A stretch of DNA of 64,000 nucleotides from Bog-159 sp963738345 (GTDB lineage Bacteria > Acidobacteriota > Terriglobia > Bryobacterales > Bryobacteraceae): assembly GCA_963738345.1 (NCBI GenBank), contig CAVTWI010000002.1:3224001-3288000 (forward strand), in the 5' to 3' direction. The notes below the pieces were generated by a model. The model made no database searches. It was not told the DNA's origin and was given only the letters and a program-made list of their open reading frames with translations. Made by a program: the position numbers and the translations under genes. Below, piece after piece: positions 52,270 through 61,723 of this stretch (positions within the stretch are counted from its first letter, which is position 1; every line of letters begins with the position of its first letter).

Positions 52270-54276
52270 CCTCAGTATCGGCCGCTCAGCCGTTATCCTC
52301 ACATCCCTCGCCCTGCTGCCTTGGGCCTCCTTTGCGCAGAACGGGCAGACGCAGTCCACCCAAAGCACGCAGGAGCGCCGCGCCCGCATCCGCGTGGACC
52401 ACTACAATATCGACGCCGAGATCCAGCCGGCCACACAGGCGCTCATCGCCACCGCCGAAGTGAACTTCGTGCCGCTCGACAACAACACCAGTGCGGCCGC
52501 CTTCGAACTGAATAATGCGCTGACCGTCTCGAAAGTGGTGGACGGCAAGGGCGCGGCGGTCAACGATAGCCGCAACCAGCAGGATTTCACCGTCCGCCTG
52601 ACATTCGACCAGCCGCTGGCAAAAGGCCAGCCGTCCACGCTAACGTTTACTTACGAAGGGCGCCTGGGAGGCAACGAAGATTCGCCCGTGTACGGCATCA
52701 AGTTCGCCGCGATTCATCCGGACTACGCATACCTGCTGTATCCGGCGCGCTGGTTCCCGGTCATCGGTTACACGACCGACCGCTTCTCGGCGGATATGCA
52801 CATCACGGTTCCCAGCGGCTATCAGGTTTTAGGCAGCGGCATCGATACGCACCAGGCGGCGGGCGACAAGATGGTCTACAGCTTCCACTTCGAGCACCCG
52901 TCGTTTCCGGGCAGCATCGCCATCGTGAAGGATCCGGGCGCCAAGGTGACGTCGGAAGGCGTGACCAGTACCCTCTATTTTCGCGGGGAAGAGAAAAGCA
53001 TGACGCAGCAGTACGGCGAAACCATCGGCCAGATGATGTCGTACTTCACCGGCGATTTCGGCCTCCCGCCAAACGCGAATCTGGCGGTGGTCGAGACCGA
53101 AACCGGAGCGCCCAACGGGTATGCTGCGCCCGGTATGATCTTCCTGAATCCGCAGGCCATCGGCAATCAGGTAGGGGCGAAACTGCTGGCCAATCAGGTG
53201 TCGCGGCAATGGTGGGAAGAGCTGGTTTCGCCCATCACCCGCAATCACATGTGGCTGACCAACGGCTTGGCGGCCTACTCGGAAATGCTGTGGACCGAGC
53301 ACACCGCCGGCCCCGGCGCAGTGGAATCGCAATTCCGGGAAGATGCCGTGGAAGCGCTCACGGTGGACAACGTTCCGGTGATTCAATCCGCGCGCCTGGA
53401 GGACTATTCGCCGGAGCTGTGGGCCCTGACCGGCAGCAAAGGCGCGGCGGTTTTGCACATGCTGCGCTACGTGATCGGCGACAGGCATTCATCAAGACTT
53501 TCAAGGAATTCGCTGCGCGCTATGCCTGGAAATCCGCATCCACCGAGGATTTCCAGAAGGTCGCGCAGGATGTTTCGAGGCAGGATCTGGGTTACTTCTT
53601 CATCCAGTGGATCGAATCGAGCGGCGCGCCGGAATTCAAGCTGGAGTACACGGTCTTCCGCACGCAAAAAGGCTTCCGCGTGATGGGCAAGATTTCGCAG
53701 GATCTGGACACCTTCCGCATGCCGGTGGACCTGAAGATCGAGACCGAGGGCAATCCGGAAGAGAAGCGCGTGGAAGTGGTGGGAACGTCCTCGGAGTTCA
53801 CGGTGGATACGTTCGGCAAGCCGAAGAACGTAGTGATCGATCCCGACAGCCGCGTGCTGCGCTTCAGCAACCAGGTGCGGGTGGCGGTGGCGATCCGGCG
53901 CGGCGAGCAGTTCGTGGAAGTGAGCGAATTCGCGGATGCGCTGAAGGAATACCAGAAGGCGCTGGAGACCAATCGCAACAGTTCGCTGGCGCATTATCGC
54001 ATTGGCGAGGTGTTCTTCCTGCAGAACAACTATCAGTCGGCGGCCAACGAGTTCCGCGAAGCGTTAAACGGCGATCTGGAGCCGAAGTGGACGGAAGTCT
54101 GGTCGCATATCCACTTGGGGAAGATCTTCGACATCACCGGCCAGCGCGATCGCGCGGTGAACGAATACAACCTTGCCATGCGGACCAAGGACAATACCCA
54201 GAACGCGCAGGAAGAAGCGGCTAAGTATTTGAAGAAGCCTTACGAGCGGGTCAAGAGTCCGGAAGCGGACCAATAG
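52259..54276 (+). pseudogene. M1-peptidase-like protein with TPR tail, zinc site lost, frameshifted
   Basis: Frame one (52259 to about 53483) encodes a signal peptide, an M1 N-terminal beta domain (about 45-225) and the thermolysin-like domain. Frame two continues from AFIKTFKEFAARYAW (about 53484) through an M1 C-terminal segment to TPR-like repeats (EYQKALETNRNSSLAHYRIGEVFFLQNN). The shift equals one lost base near GGCGACAGGCATTC. Independently, the zinc motif HExxH reads NQVSR (312-316), and the third ligand, 19 residues later, is Asn335 instead of Glu. The domain is therefore a pseudopeptidase whether or not the frameshift is real. Confidence 0.75.
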
Positions 54277-54357
54277 CCTGGGCGCGGCTGTTCCGGATTG
54301 TTTTTGCTAAGCAAAGAAATACCTTCGCGGTGACCAATGGTGCGCGTGGCAATTTGA

Positions 54358-54498
54358 CTGGAGAAAGCTATTCATTGGCTGTCGACTCCTTTAGCACTGG
54401 TCGATAATCGTACCCGGGCCGACATGCTGGCGACCGGCGAGGGCGTCGAAGCTGTCGAGCGGATCTTGACTCGTATCGAACATAATATTCCTTCCTGA
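54358..54498 (+). pseudogene. C-terminal remnant of an Xre/MbcA/ParS-type antitoxin (DUF2384)
   Basis: One open frame of 46 codons encodes KAIHWLSTPLALVDNRT followed by ADMLATGEGVEAVERILTRI and a short tail. This matches the toxin-binding C-terminal domain of Xre/MbcA/ParS antitoxins, in which AxxWLxTPNPAL, DLLATxEG and LxRIEHG are conserved. The N-terminal part and the RES-type toxin gene are missing, and an in-frame stop lies just upstream (54355). A fossil, not a gene. Confidence 0.6.
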
Positions 54499-54598
54499 TG
54501 GCCGTCGCGACGGTTCGCCGCGTGTTCCGCGTATGCAGAGCAGGTTACGGCATTGACACCAGCTTCAGATACGGTACGCTGAATGTTAGAGGGCGCCA

Positions 54599-54787
54599 AT
54601 GGCAACGCAGAACAACGTTCACGTGTCCGACGAACTGGCGGAGGAAGCCTTGCGCAAAGGTCAGCGGGACTGGCAGGACCTTTTGTCCTACGGCCGTCGG
54701 ACTGGCCGCGAGTCCGGCTATACAGGAGCCGAGGTCCCGGAAATCGTCAAAAGGCGGCGCAAAATTAACGCGGCCCAGAAGCGCTGA
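54599..54787 (+). CDS. putative antitoxin of a PIN-type toxin-antitoxin pair
   Basis: A 62-residue charged protein (VHVSDELAEEALRKGQRDWQDL ... VKRRRKINAAQKR) that starts after GAGG. Its stop is immediately followed by the GTG of a PIN-like fragment, the usual tight arrangement of antitoxin and toxin. No characterised DNA-binding motif is certain. The intact size suggests the antitoxin could still be made although its toxin is broken. Confidence 0.55.
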   Translation: MATQNNVHVSDELAEEALRKGQRDWQDLLSYGRRTGRESGYTGAEVPEIVKRRRKINAAQKR

Positions 54788-54961
54788 GTGCTCCGCGTTA
54801 CTCTTGAGACCAATATCTACCTGTCCGCTCTGGAATTTGGCGGTGTTGGGGCCCGCCTTCTGGGCATGGCACGCACCGGGATGATCGGTCTCGACGTTCA
54901 AAGAAGACCCGGACGACAGCCGCATCCTGGAGTGATCGAGACAGAGGCTGAATCGAATTAA
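54788..54961 (+). pseudogene. truncated PIN-domain (VapC-like) toxin
   Basis: GTG start directly after the antitoxin stop. The first 34 residues (VTLETNIYLSALEFGGVGARLLGMARTGMI) match the N-terminus of PIN-family toxins of the TIGR00305 type, with Asp replaced by Glu in the usual LDTN. The frame then breaks; a different frame shows FKEDPDDSRILE, the conserved DPDDxRILE block from further along the domain. The middle is deleted and the rest is gone. Confidence 0.65.
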
Positions 54962-55455
54962 TGGAATCTCTATTCAACGACGGAAATCAGCTCCAGCCCC
55001 ACTTACAGCCCTGGTGGCGAGGGCGTTCCTGGCGCTTTTGGCTCACAGTCTTATCGCCTCTATTGGTGATGGGTGGCTGCGGTTTGTTTTGGATGAGAGC
55101 CAAAGAAATGGCCACGCGTGCCGAGCGCGAGGCTGCGACATTTCACCAGCGGCTCGAAACTGGGCAATACGGCGTCATCTATGATGCAGCCGATCCCGTC
55201 TTCAGATCCCGCGTCAGCCGTAGCGATTCAGCCAAGTACTTCGGCGCGGTGCACGACAAAATGGGAGCATGTAAGACGCCGTCCGCAGCGCTTAGTTTCT
55301 TTACTAATGCGAGCACCTCCGGTACGACCACACGGCTCCGCTATCGATTGCAATGCGCCAGCGGATCCCTGGAAGAAACCCTGGTGTTCGTGGCCGGCGA
55401 TACGCCGCGGCTTGTTGGGTACCACGCGAACAGCGAGGCGTTTCTTACAAAATGA
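54961..55455 (+). CDS. single-helix membrane protein with small extracytoplasmic domain
   Basis: A 164-residue protein whose ATG overlaps the preceding stop (TAATG). One transmembrane helix (about 24-46, ending at a Gly-Gly-Cys-Gly segment) anchors a domain of about 115 residues rich in beta (LRYRLQCASGSLEETLVFV). The pattern of a short helix and then DAADPVFRSRVS resembles DUF4019-like lipoprotein/anchored proteins. Function unknown. A perfect terminator hairpin begins at its stop codon. Confidence 0.7.
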   Translation: MESLFNDGNQLQPHLQPWWRGRSWRFWLTVLSPLLVMGGCGLFWMRAKEMATRAEREAATFHQRLETGQYGVIYDAADPVFRSRVSRSDSAKYFGAVHDKMGACKTPSAALSFFTNASTSGTTTRLRYRLQCASGSLEETLVFVAGDTPRLVGYHANSEAFLTK

Positions 55456-55484
55456 AACGGGCGCACCGTGTGGCGCGCCCGTTT
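55455..55484. terminator. bidirectional terminator hairpin
   Basis: A perfect 10-bp stem (AAACGGGCGC/GCGCCCGTTT) around a 10-base loop lies between convergent stops at 55455 and 55508. Its A- and T-rich ends give a TTT tract in either direction. Confidence 0.75.
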
Positions 55485-55507
55485 GATCTGCTCGAAATTT
55501 AAAACGA

Positions 55508-58500
55508 TCAGAAAGTGATGCGGCCGACTAACTGAATGTTGCGCGGCTGGGTCACAGTTCCGTTCCACGTTCCGAAACTGGCACTCGAGGGATCGTTGTT
55601 AAACGGTATGCAATCCCCGAAAGCCTGTCCGTCACAAGTGAAGTAGTGCAGGTTGAACGCATTGAACGCCTCGGCGCGAACTTCGAAGCCGAGCCTCTCC
55701 TTAATCGCAAACTTCCGCGAAAGCGAGAGATTCACGTCCCGATACGGCGACCCGCGCACGCTGCTGACGCGCGGCCCGGTACCCAGATAGAAGCCGTTGA
55801 AGGCCGACGCCGGCGTAAAAGCCGACGCGTTAAACGCGGGCTTATTCACGTCGAACCCACTCCACGACTGGGCCAGCACCTGTCCGGTAATCGCCGGAAT
55901 GCAGGCTGCCTGGAACTGGCCCGGCAGGCCGCACACGGCCGAATCGCGGAAATAGAACGGCGTACCGGAAGTGAACTTCATAGTGGTGGCGAGCGTCCAT
56001 CCACCGAGTACGTGACCCATCACGCCATCGTTATTCATGAACTGTTTACCCTTGCCGAACGGCACGTCGTAAACCGCCATGACGGATACCTGGTTGGGTA
56101 CGTCGTCGGTGGAAAGCGCCATATTGCGACTGCCTTGGTAGGGATTGATTACCGCGCCGATTCCGCCGTAACCTGCCGAGTTGCCTTGCGTGGTTGAGGC
56201 AGCGTCGGTTGTCAGCCGCGAGTAAGTGTAGTTGGCTTCCATATACAAGCCGTTCGAGAGATTGCGTCCATACTTGGCCTGGAACGAATTGTAGTGCGAA
56301 GTGCCCTCGTTTTCATTCTCTCCGAAGAGCGCGCCGCAGTATTGGGGGAAAGGCATCAAAGCTTGCGCCACGGTTGGGGAACAACTCCCGTTGAGTAACT
56401 GCTGGGCCCATCCTGCGTACGGCTGGCTGACGCCATACAGCGATTGCGTGGTCGGCGTAAACACGGCATTCAGTTGACTGCCCATCGAGAGCAGCGACGG
56501 ATTCAGCACGTTGAGCGGTTGCAGCGCGGAAGGCAAGTGCGTACCCTTGCTGGCTACGTACGCCACGCTGGCGAAACCCTTCTGGCCGAACTTATGTTCG
56601 ATGGTCAGGTTCCACTGCTGGGTGTTGCTGAGGTGGTTGGCGTACTCCGGCCGGTAGTTGGGTCCGTTCAATCCATTGTCGGCGGTCAGGCTGATATTTT
56701 CCGACTTGCTGTAAGCGGGGAAGCCGCTATCCAGATAGAAGGCCGGCGAATAGCCGTTCAACGAACTGTTGAAAGCCACGCTGGGGTTGAAACCATCGAG
56801 GGACATACCGCCGCCCCATCCAGGATAGAAGGCCTGCGTATAGAAGAGACCATAGCCCGCGCGAACGACGGTCTTATCGCTGACCGCGTAGGCTACCCCC
56901 AAGCGTGGGGCGAATGCGCCGTTCCACTCATGCTCCGGATAGCGTACGCCCGCGCTGGCAGCTCCCCAGTTGTTTCCCGAATAGACCACGCTGCCGGGCA
57001 GATTTCCCGCGCCCGGGTTGGCCTCGAATGAGAAGAACGACATGTAGTTGTTGCTTTCCCATGTCGGCGAGAACTTATCCCAGCGCAAGCCGTAATTCAA
57101 CGTCAGCTTGGGATTGATCTTCCACGTGTCGCCCACGTGCAGGGAATAAGCATGCTGTTCAGCGCCGTATTTATTGATATTGAGCACGTTCAGATTGCCA
57201 TAGTTGACCGCACCGATCAGGAAACTGGCTACCGGGTTCCCGCTATCGATATTCGGGATGCCGGTCTCGCCGGGACTGAAGTCCACAGTTCCCGACTGAT
57301 TATTGTTTTGGCGGAACACCTGCTGCAAGTGGCGATACTCGCCACCGAACTTGATGGTATGCGCGCCGCGCACCAGGGTGATCAACTCGTTGGCGATGTG
57401 GCTGGGCCGGGTGGTCTTGTTCAGGGCGCCGATGCCCGCGGTGTTCCCATAGCTCGCCCAACTGGCGCCGTTGCCGCTGAAGTTGGCTTGCGGCGAAGCG
57501 TTGTAGCCGGCTGCGTTGGGAATCTGCGGCAGGTCGGCCGGATTCTGGGCCGGTACCGATCCATAGCCCTCGTTACGATTTAGATAGCCATAAGCGAAAT
57601 GGCTGAGCAGCGTGGGGCTGAAGATATGGTCCCAATTGAAGCGGTTCACCCAGGCGTCTTCCGGATTCGCGGGGTTGGCGCTGCAGAGTTGCACCGGCAA
57701 CTGGCACTGCGCGATCGGCTGCGTAACCTGGCGCCAGATGGTGAAGAAGAAGTGGTCCTTCTCTCCCCAGTAGTGGTCGATCCTGAAGAGATACTCGTTC
57801 AGGTTCGAGAGGATGCCATCGGAAACGGGGGGGGCCAGATAGTTGTTAATGTAACCCGAGTTGGTGGGCGCGGGTAGATACTTCATCCACTGCAACGCCA
57901 GTTGGCTCTGTTCCGAAGCCGGAATCATATTTCCCGGATAGGGCGTTTTGGTGACCACGCCGTTCACGATTTGCTCTGTCTTCGGATCGTAGATCGGGGT
58001 GGGCCAATCGGAGAAGTTGCCGGTACGGTCTTGCAGCGATGGAATCGATAAGAGCGCACGGCTGGCGCCGCCGAGAGATCGCAAAAACTCGGTGTCGTTG
58101 AAGAAATAGGTTTTGTGCTTGGGACCCCAGACGAACGGCAGGAATTTCAGCTTAATCGGAAGACCGCCGGAAAAACCGTACTCGTTCTCGTTATCCTTGG
58201 GGCGCTGATCGCCCGGTCCGCGATTATTCGTAAACTGCAGGGCGTTGAAGTCGCGGTTGCGCAGGTATTCAAAGGCGCTGGCATGAATCTGATCGGTGCC
58301 GCTCTTGGTGGTGACGATCATTTCGCCGCCGGTGGTGGTGCCGTATTCCGGCTCATAGCTGGAAGTAAGCAGGCGAACCTCTTGCACCATGTCGGGCGTT
58401 TGGGCAAAGTCGAAAAAGGAGACGATGCCGCTTTGCGACATGGTGCCTTCCTGCATGCTGACGCCGTCCATCACAGCTTCATCGCCCATCTTCAAACCGC

Positions 58501-59044
58501 CGTTGATCCTGGCGTTGAAGGCTTGTACGCTGGTGCCCGTATTCACGCCGGGCAGAAACGCGGCGAACTGTAGCGCGTTGCGCGGAGTGCCGGCGGATAC
58601 CAGCAGGGGCAAATCGTTAATGATTTGGGGTGCGACGCCTTCCTGTTTGGCGCCGCTATCGAAATTCAACTGGGCCACGTCGGCCGAGACTTCCACCTTG
58701 GTGGACGCATCGCCGACCTCCATTTGCGCATCCGCGCGCACGGTCTGGTCGACTGCGATTTCGATGCCGGTTTTTACGTAAGTTTTGAAGCCTTTCGCAT
58801 CCACGGTCAGTTCATAGGTTCCCGGAGGGTTGCTGGGAAACGAGAATCGGCCCTCGGAATCCGTGGTGGAAGTTTGGGGAATGTTCCTGGCAAGGGAACG
58901 AAGAGTCACGGCCGCCTGAGGTATCGCGGCCCCGGTTTTGTCGGTAACCTGACCGCTCAGGCCTCCATTTTGACTTTGGCCCCAAGCCGTGGCGGTACAG
59001 AGCAACAACGCGGCGATGAGCAGCCCATATGCGCTACGTGGCAT
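55508..59044 (-). CDS. TonB-dependent receptor with carboxypeptidase-regulatory domain (Oar-like)
   Basis: An 1178-residue outer-membrane protein. Signal peptide (1-22), a carboxypeptidase-regulatory-like domain (about 25-110: GQVTDKTGAAIPQAAVTL, GTYELTVDAKGFKTYVKTGI), a plug domain (about 120-250) and a long beta-barrel ending with RNIQLVGRITF, aromatic-terminated as needed for BAM. This is the Oar/Cna-type receptor amplified in Acidobacteria, thought to import oligosaccharides or bind matrix. It sits behind the TPR/YceI genes in the same direction but has its own promoter. A GGGAG ribosome-binding site precedes the ATG. Confidence 0.9.
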   Translation of the reverse strand: MPRSAYGLLIAALLLCTATAWGQSQNGGLSGQVTDKTGAAIPQAAVTLRSLARNIPQTSTTDSEGRFSFPSNPPGTYELTVDAKGFKTYVKTGIEIAVDQTVRADAQMEVGDASTKVEVSADVAQLNFDSGAKQEGVAPQIINDLPLLVSAGTPRNALQFAAFLPGVNTGTSVQAFNARINGGLKMGDEAVMDGVSMQEGTMSQSGIVSFFDFAQTPDMVQEVRLLTSSYEPEYGTTTGGEMIVTTKSGTDQIHASAFEYLRNRDFNALQFTNNRGPGDQRPKDNENEYGFSGGLPIKLKFLPFVWGPKHKTYFFNDTEFLRSLGGASRALLSIPSLQDRTGNFSDWPTPIYDPKTEQIVNGVVTKTPYPGNMIPASEQSQLALQWMKYLPAPTNSGYINNYLAPPVSDGILSNLNEYLFRIDHYWGEKDHFFFTIWRQVTQPIAQCQLPVQLCSANPANPEDAWVNRFNWDHIFSPTLLSHFAYGYLNRNEGYGSVPAQNPADLPQIPNAAGYNASPQANFSGNGASWASYGNTAGIGALNKTTRPSHIANELITLVRGAHTIKFGGEYRHLQQVFRQNNNQSGTVDFSPGETGIPNIDSGNPVASFLIGAVNYGNLNVLNINKYGAEQHAYSLHVGDTWKINPKLTLNYGLRWDKFSPTWESNNYMSFFSFEANPGAGNLPGSVVYSGNNWGAASAGVRYPEHEWNGAFAPRLGVAYAVSDKTVVRAGYGLFYTQAFYPGWGGGMSLDGFNPSVAFNSSLNGYSPAFYLDSGFPAYSKSENISLTADNGLNGPNYRPEYANHLSNTQQWNLTIEHKFGQKGFASVAYVASKGTHLPSALQPLNVLNPSLLSMGSQLNAVFTPTTQSLYGVSQPYAGWAQQLLNGSCSPTVAQALMPFPQYCGALFGENENEGTSHYNSFQAKYGRNLSNGLYMEANYTYSRLTTDAASTTQGNSAGYGGIGAVINPYQGSRNMALSTDDVPNQVSVMAVYDVPFGKGKQFMNNDGVMGHVLGGWTLATTMKFTSGTPFYFRDSAVCGLPGQFQAACIPAITGQVLAQSWSGFDVNKPAFNASAFTPASAFNGFYLGTGPRVSSVRGSPYRDVNLSLSRKFAIKERLGFEVRAEAFNAFNLHYFTCDGQAFGDCIPFNNDPSSASFGTWNGTVTQPRNIQLVGRITF

Positions 59045-59160
59045 AAAACAAATCTCCCGTTTTTGGTCCCTATTGGGACGATTAAGAAGCCATTTCGCCC
59101 TTCCCCGAAGACAACCAGAGGGCTTATGTAAGCGTTTTCACCACTTTAGATATGTGGTAG

Positions 59161-59189
59161 ATATTATGCTTAAGCGCAGTCAAAGTCAA
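59161..59189 (-). promoter_or_regulatory. sigma70-like promoter of the TonB receptor
   Basis: Read on the minus strand: TTGACT (59189-59184), 17-base spacer, TAATAT (59166-59161). The leader to the ATG at 59044 is about 110 bases. A 5-bp hairpin (GTCCC-AATA-GGGAC, 59066-59079) lies 10-20 bases before the GGGAG ribosome-binding site and could modulate translation. Confidence 0.45.
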
Positions 59190-59245
59190 GGCCCGGCTAG
59201 TACAATTTTGCTAGTGGGGTTGAATTAACACAAACGCGCCCTAAA

Positions 59246-60151
59246 TTACTTTCGCAGCTTGTATTCGGCGAAGGCCGCCTCCGCTTCTTGGGCAAGACCG
59301 TGCCGCCGGCAAAGGAGTCCGAGGGAGTAGAACGCTTCCACTATCACTGGATCGCGAGTGGTGGCGGCGCGATACTCCGCGATAGCCTCCTGGTCGCGGC
59401 TCTCGGCCTCCAAGGTTCGGCCGAGGTGATAGTGGGCCATGGGAAAGCCGGGATCGTAACGCAACGACTCGCGCAGTGCGGCTTCCGCTTCTTTCAATTG
59501 CTGCTGCCGCAACAGAAACGCGCCCAGGTTGTGAGGAGGCCAGCAGGAGGGCGCAGACAATTTGCGATTCAGATCGACGGCCTTCAGAAAAGCCGCGTGC
59601 GCTTCTTCGGTTTGATCCATCATATCGAGCGCCAGGCCCAGGCTGTCGTAAGCGCGCGCGGACGACGGATCGAGGACAATAACCCGCCGCAGTTTGGCCA
59701 CGGCCTCCGTGTAAAGGCGCTGGTCGTAATCGATCCGGGCAAGCCAGTATAGATACAGGGGCCGGTCTGGATGCGCGTCGTTCAGCCGCGTTAGTTGCAT
59801 CCGCGCCGCTGGCGCATCGCCAAGGTTGACCAGCGCCATGGCCCAGGTGAAACGGTCAGGATCGTCCAGGGTGGCCTGCGTTTCCGCGCGGCGGAAAGCT
59901 TGCGCGGCGCGTTCCATGTGCCCGTCCAGGAATTCCACCGCGCCTTCCAGGGCTGCGCTGCCCGCACTGGTTTGCCGTCCCAGCACGGCTTCCATGCGCG
60001 CGTAATCTTTAGCCGCCAGCGCCTTCAGCAGTTCTTCGCGAGTATCGGGGGGCAGGCTGCTGCTGCGAATGCGATCCTGCAGCGTGGCGCCGGTCTGCGC
60101 GTATAGCGCCAGCCCGAAGAGACTCGCCAGGATCGGCAATAGCGGCTTCAA
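59246..60151 (-). CDS. exported TPR protein (301 aa)
   Basis: Signal peptide (1-19) followed by about six TPR units (such as YWLARIDYDQRLYTEAVAKLRR, AYDSLGLALDMMDQTEEA and AHYHLGRTLEAESRDQEAIAEY) covering the rest. TPRs form protein-binding solenoids; the partner is unknown. It overlaps the upstream 517-residue TPR gene by 4 bases (ATGA), so the two are made together. Its stop is about 57 bases upstream of the TonB-receptor promoter. Confidence 0.8.
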   Translation of the reverse strand: MKPLLPILASLFGLALYAQTGATLQDRIRSSSLPPDTREELLKALAAKDYARMEAVLGRQTSAGSAALEGAVEFLDGHMERAAQAFRRAETQATLDDPDRFTWAMALVNLGDAPAARMQLTRLNDAHPDRPLYLYWLARIDYDQRLYTEAVAKLRRVIVLDPSSARAYDSLGLALDMMDQTEEAHAAFLKAVDLNRKLSAPSCWPPHNLGAFLLRQQQLKEAEAALRESLRYDPGFPMAHYHLGRTLEAESRDQEAIAEYRAATTRDPVIVEAFYSLGLLCRRHGLAQEAEAAFAEYKLRK

Positions 60152-61701
60152 TACGGTTTCACCTCAATCGTCCGCAACAACAGTTCGCGGCGGCGCGAGC
60201 GTTCGGCATCGAGCGTCCGCAGATGGGCAGCCTGCGCTTCGACGCCGGGATCATGCGTCAGTTGCAGAATTGTCAGCAAGGCGGAGTTCGCCTGGAAATC
60301 GTCCGGATCGAGGGCTAGGGCACGGTCCACCGCCGTGCGCGCCGCGGGCAACTGTTCCTTACCGATGTATACGCGCGCCAGTTCAGTGTAGGCTTCCGCG
60401 TAGGTGGGCGCCAGTTTAACGGCGCGTTGCAGATAGCCCATCGCCTGATCGTAGTTCTCCTCCATGCGCGCCACCCGCCCGAGATAATAGGACGCGCCGG
60501 CTTCGGTTTTAGGGTTCGCGGCGATCGGGGTCATCTCCGCGCGGCATTTTTCATAATCCAGGGAGGCAAAATAAGCGGCGCCTAAGGCGAGGTGTCCGGT
60601 AGGATCTTCCGGCCGCGCAGCCAGGTACTTCACGAAGTACGGAATCGCCTCCGTACCGCTGCCGCCACTGAGCAGGATCCCACCCATGGCGTAGTTGTAT
60701 TCCGCGTTCCCTGGATCCAGCGCCAAAGCTTTGTCGAGCGAGCGCCGCGCCTCCACGGGCAAAGCCAACTCGACGGCTACCAGGCCGAAGAGAAAGTGGA
60801 CGCGTGCATCGTTCGGCGCGAGGTCGCGGGCGTGTCCCAGGTACGTGAGGCAGCCCTCCAGGTCGTGCGAGAGGTGGGCAATTCGGGCTAGTTCCATCAA
60901 GTGGCGGGGATTGTCAGGTTCCGCCGCCGCCACGCGCTCCAAAGTCCGCCGCGCGTCGGGCAGGCGGCCCGATCGCTCATAAGCCATGGCAAGGCGTCCG
61001 AGACCATCCCCGGAAGTTTTTCCGCGGGCATCCAGAGCTTCTAGGAGGGTGATAATAACGTTGTCGCTGCGGGCGGATTCGAGCACCGGAAAAATGGCAT
61101 CCGCGTCGGCCTCGGAAAAATCCGGCGCTTTCGCCAGGTTGGCCGCCGCGTGCAGTGCTTCCGCAGAGCGGTGCAGACCTGCCAGATCTCCGCAGCGCAA
61201 TGCTATTACAACGGGGCGCGATGCCTCATCCGCCGGCAGCTTTTCCAACTGGCGCAGCGAATCTTCAAACTTGCCTTGCCACTCGTAGACCGTGGCGAGC
61301 GAGGTTCTAGCCTCGATATCGGCTGGCTGCGCATGCACCACGCGCTGCCACGCATCCGCCGCACACGCCATCGCCGAGGGTTCCGGGCCGCTCTGTATCT
61401 GGCAGGTGCGCGCCAAATTCTGCCATGCCGGAGTAAGCCCGGGCGCAAGCCGTACCGCTCGTTCAAAATCCGCGCGCGCGGCCGCCATCTCGGAACGCTG
61501 GGCATGCATGACGCCCCGCAGGTTAAATAGCCCGGCCTCCTTCGGATAGTGCGCCAGAGCCTCCGCCAGCATGTGCGCGGCGCCAGATGCATCGCCGCTC
61601 TCCATGGAGGATTGAATGGCTTCGATAGTCCGTTCCAAGTCGTTCGTTTGACCCTGAAACGTCGCGCAAAAAAATAGGCCGGCGAGTGCGGCACCTCGCA
61701 T
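60148..61701 (-). CDS. exported TPR protein (517 aa)
   Basis: Short signal-like N-terminus (MRGAALAGLFFCATFQGQ) and then more than ten TPR units to the C-terminus (RGVMHAQRSEMAAARADFERAV, YNYAMGGILLSGGSGTEAIPYF, AYTELARVYIGKEQLPAARTAV). No catalytic domain. It is the first of a two-gene TPR operon. In acidobacterial genomes such proteins often accompany large surface proteins or TonB receptors, which fits the neighbour; a scaffold role is inference. Confidence 0.8.
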   Translation of the reverse strand: MRGAALAGLFFCATFQGQTNDLERTIEAIQSSMESGDASGAAHMLAEALAHYPKEAGLFNLRGVMHAQRSEMAAARADFERAVRLAPGLTPAWQNLARTCQIQSGPEPSAMACAADAWQRVVHAQPADIEARTSLATVYEWQGKFEDSLRQLEKLPADEASRPVVIALRCGDLAGLHRSAEALHAAANLAKAPDFSEADADAIFPVLESARSDNVIITLLEALDARGKTSGDGLGRLAMAYERSGRLPDARRTLERVAAAEPDNPRHLMELARIAHLSHDLEGCLTYLGHARDLAPNDARVHFLFGLVAVELALPVEARRSLDKALALDPGNAEYNYAMGGILLSGGSGTEAIPYFVKYLAARPEDPTGHLALGAAYFASLDYEKCRAEMTPIAANPKTEAGASYYLGRVARMEENYDQAMGYLQRAVKLAPTYAEAYTELARVYIGKEQLPAARTAVDRALALDPDDFQANSALLTILQLTHDPGVEAQAAHLRTLDAERSRRRELLLRTIEVKPY

Positions 61702-61723
61702 CGGCCTTATTGTAGCGCAGCGT

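Noticed and set aside
54545..54925. Minus-strand 126-codon frame opposite the toxin-antitoxin remnant
   Set aside because: No ribosome-binding site and no family-like sequence; the plus strand has recognisable PIN and antitoxin features.
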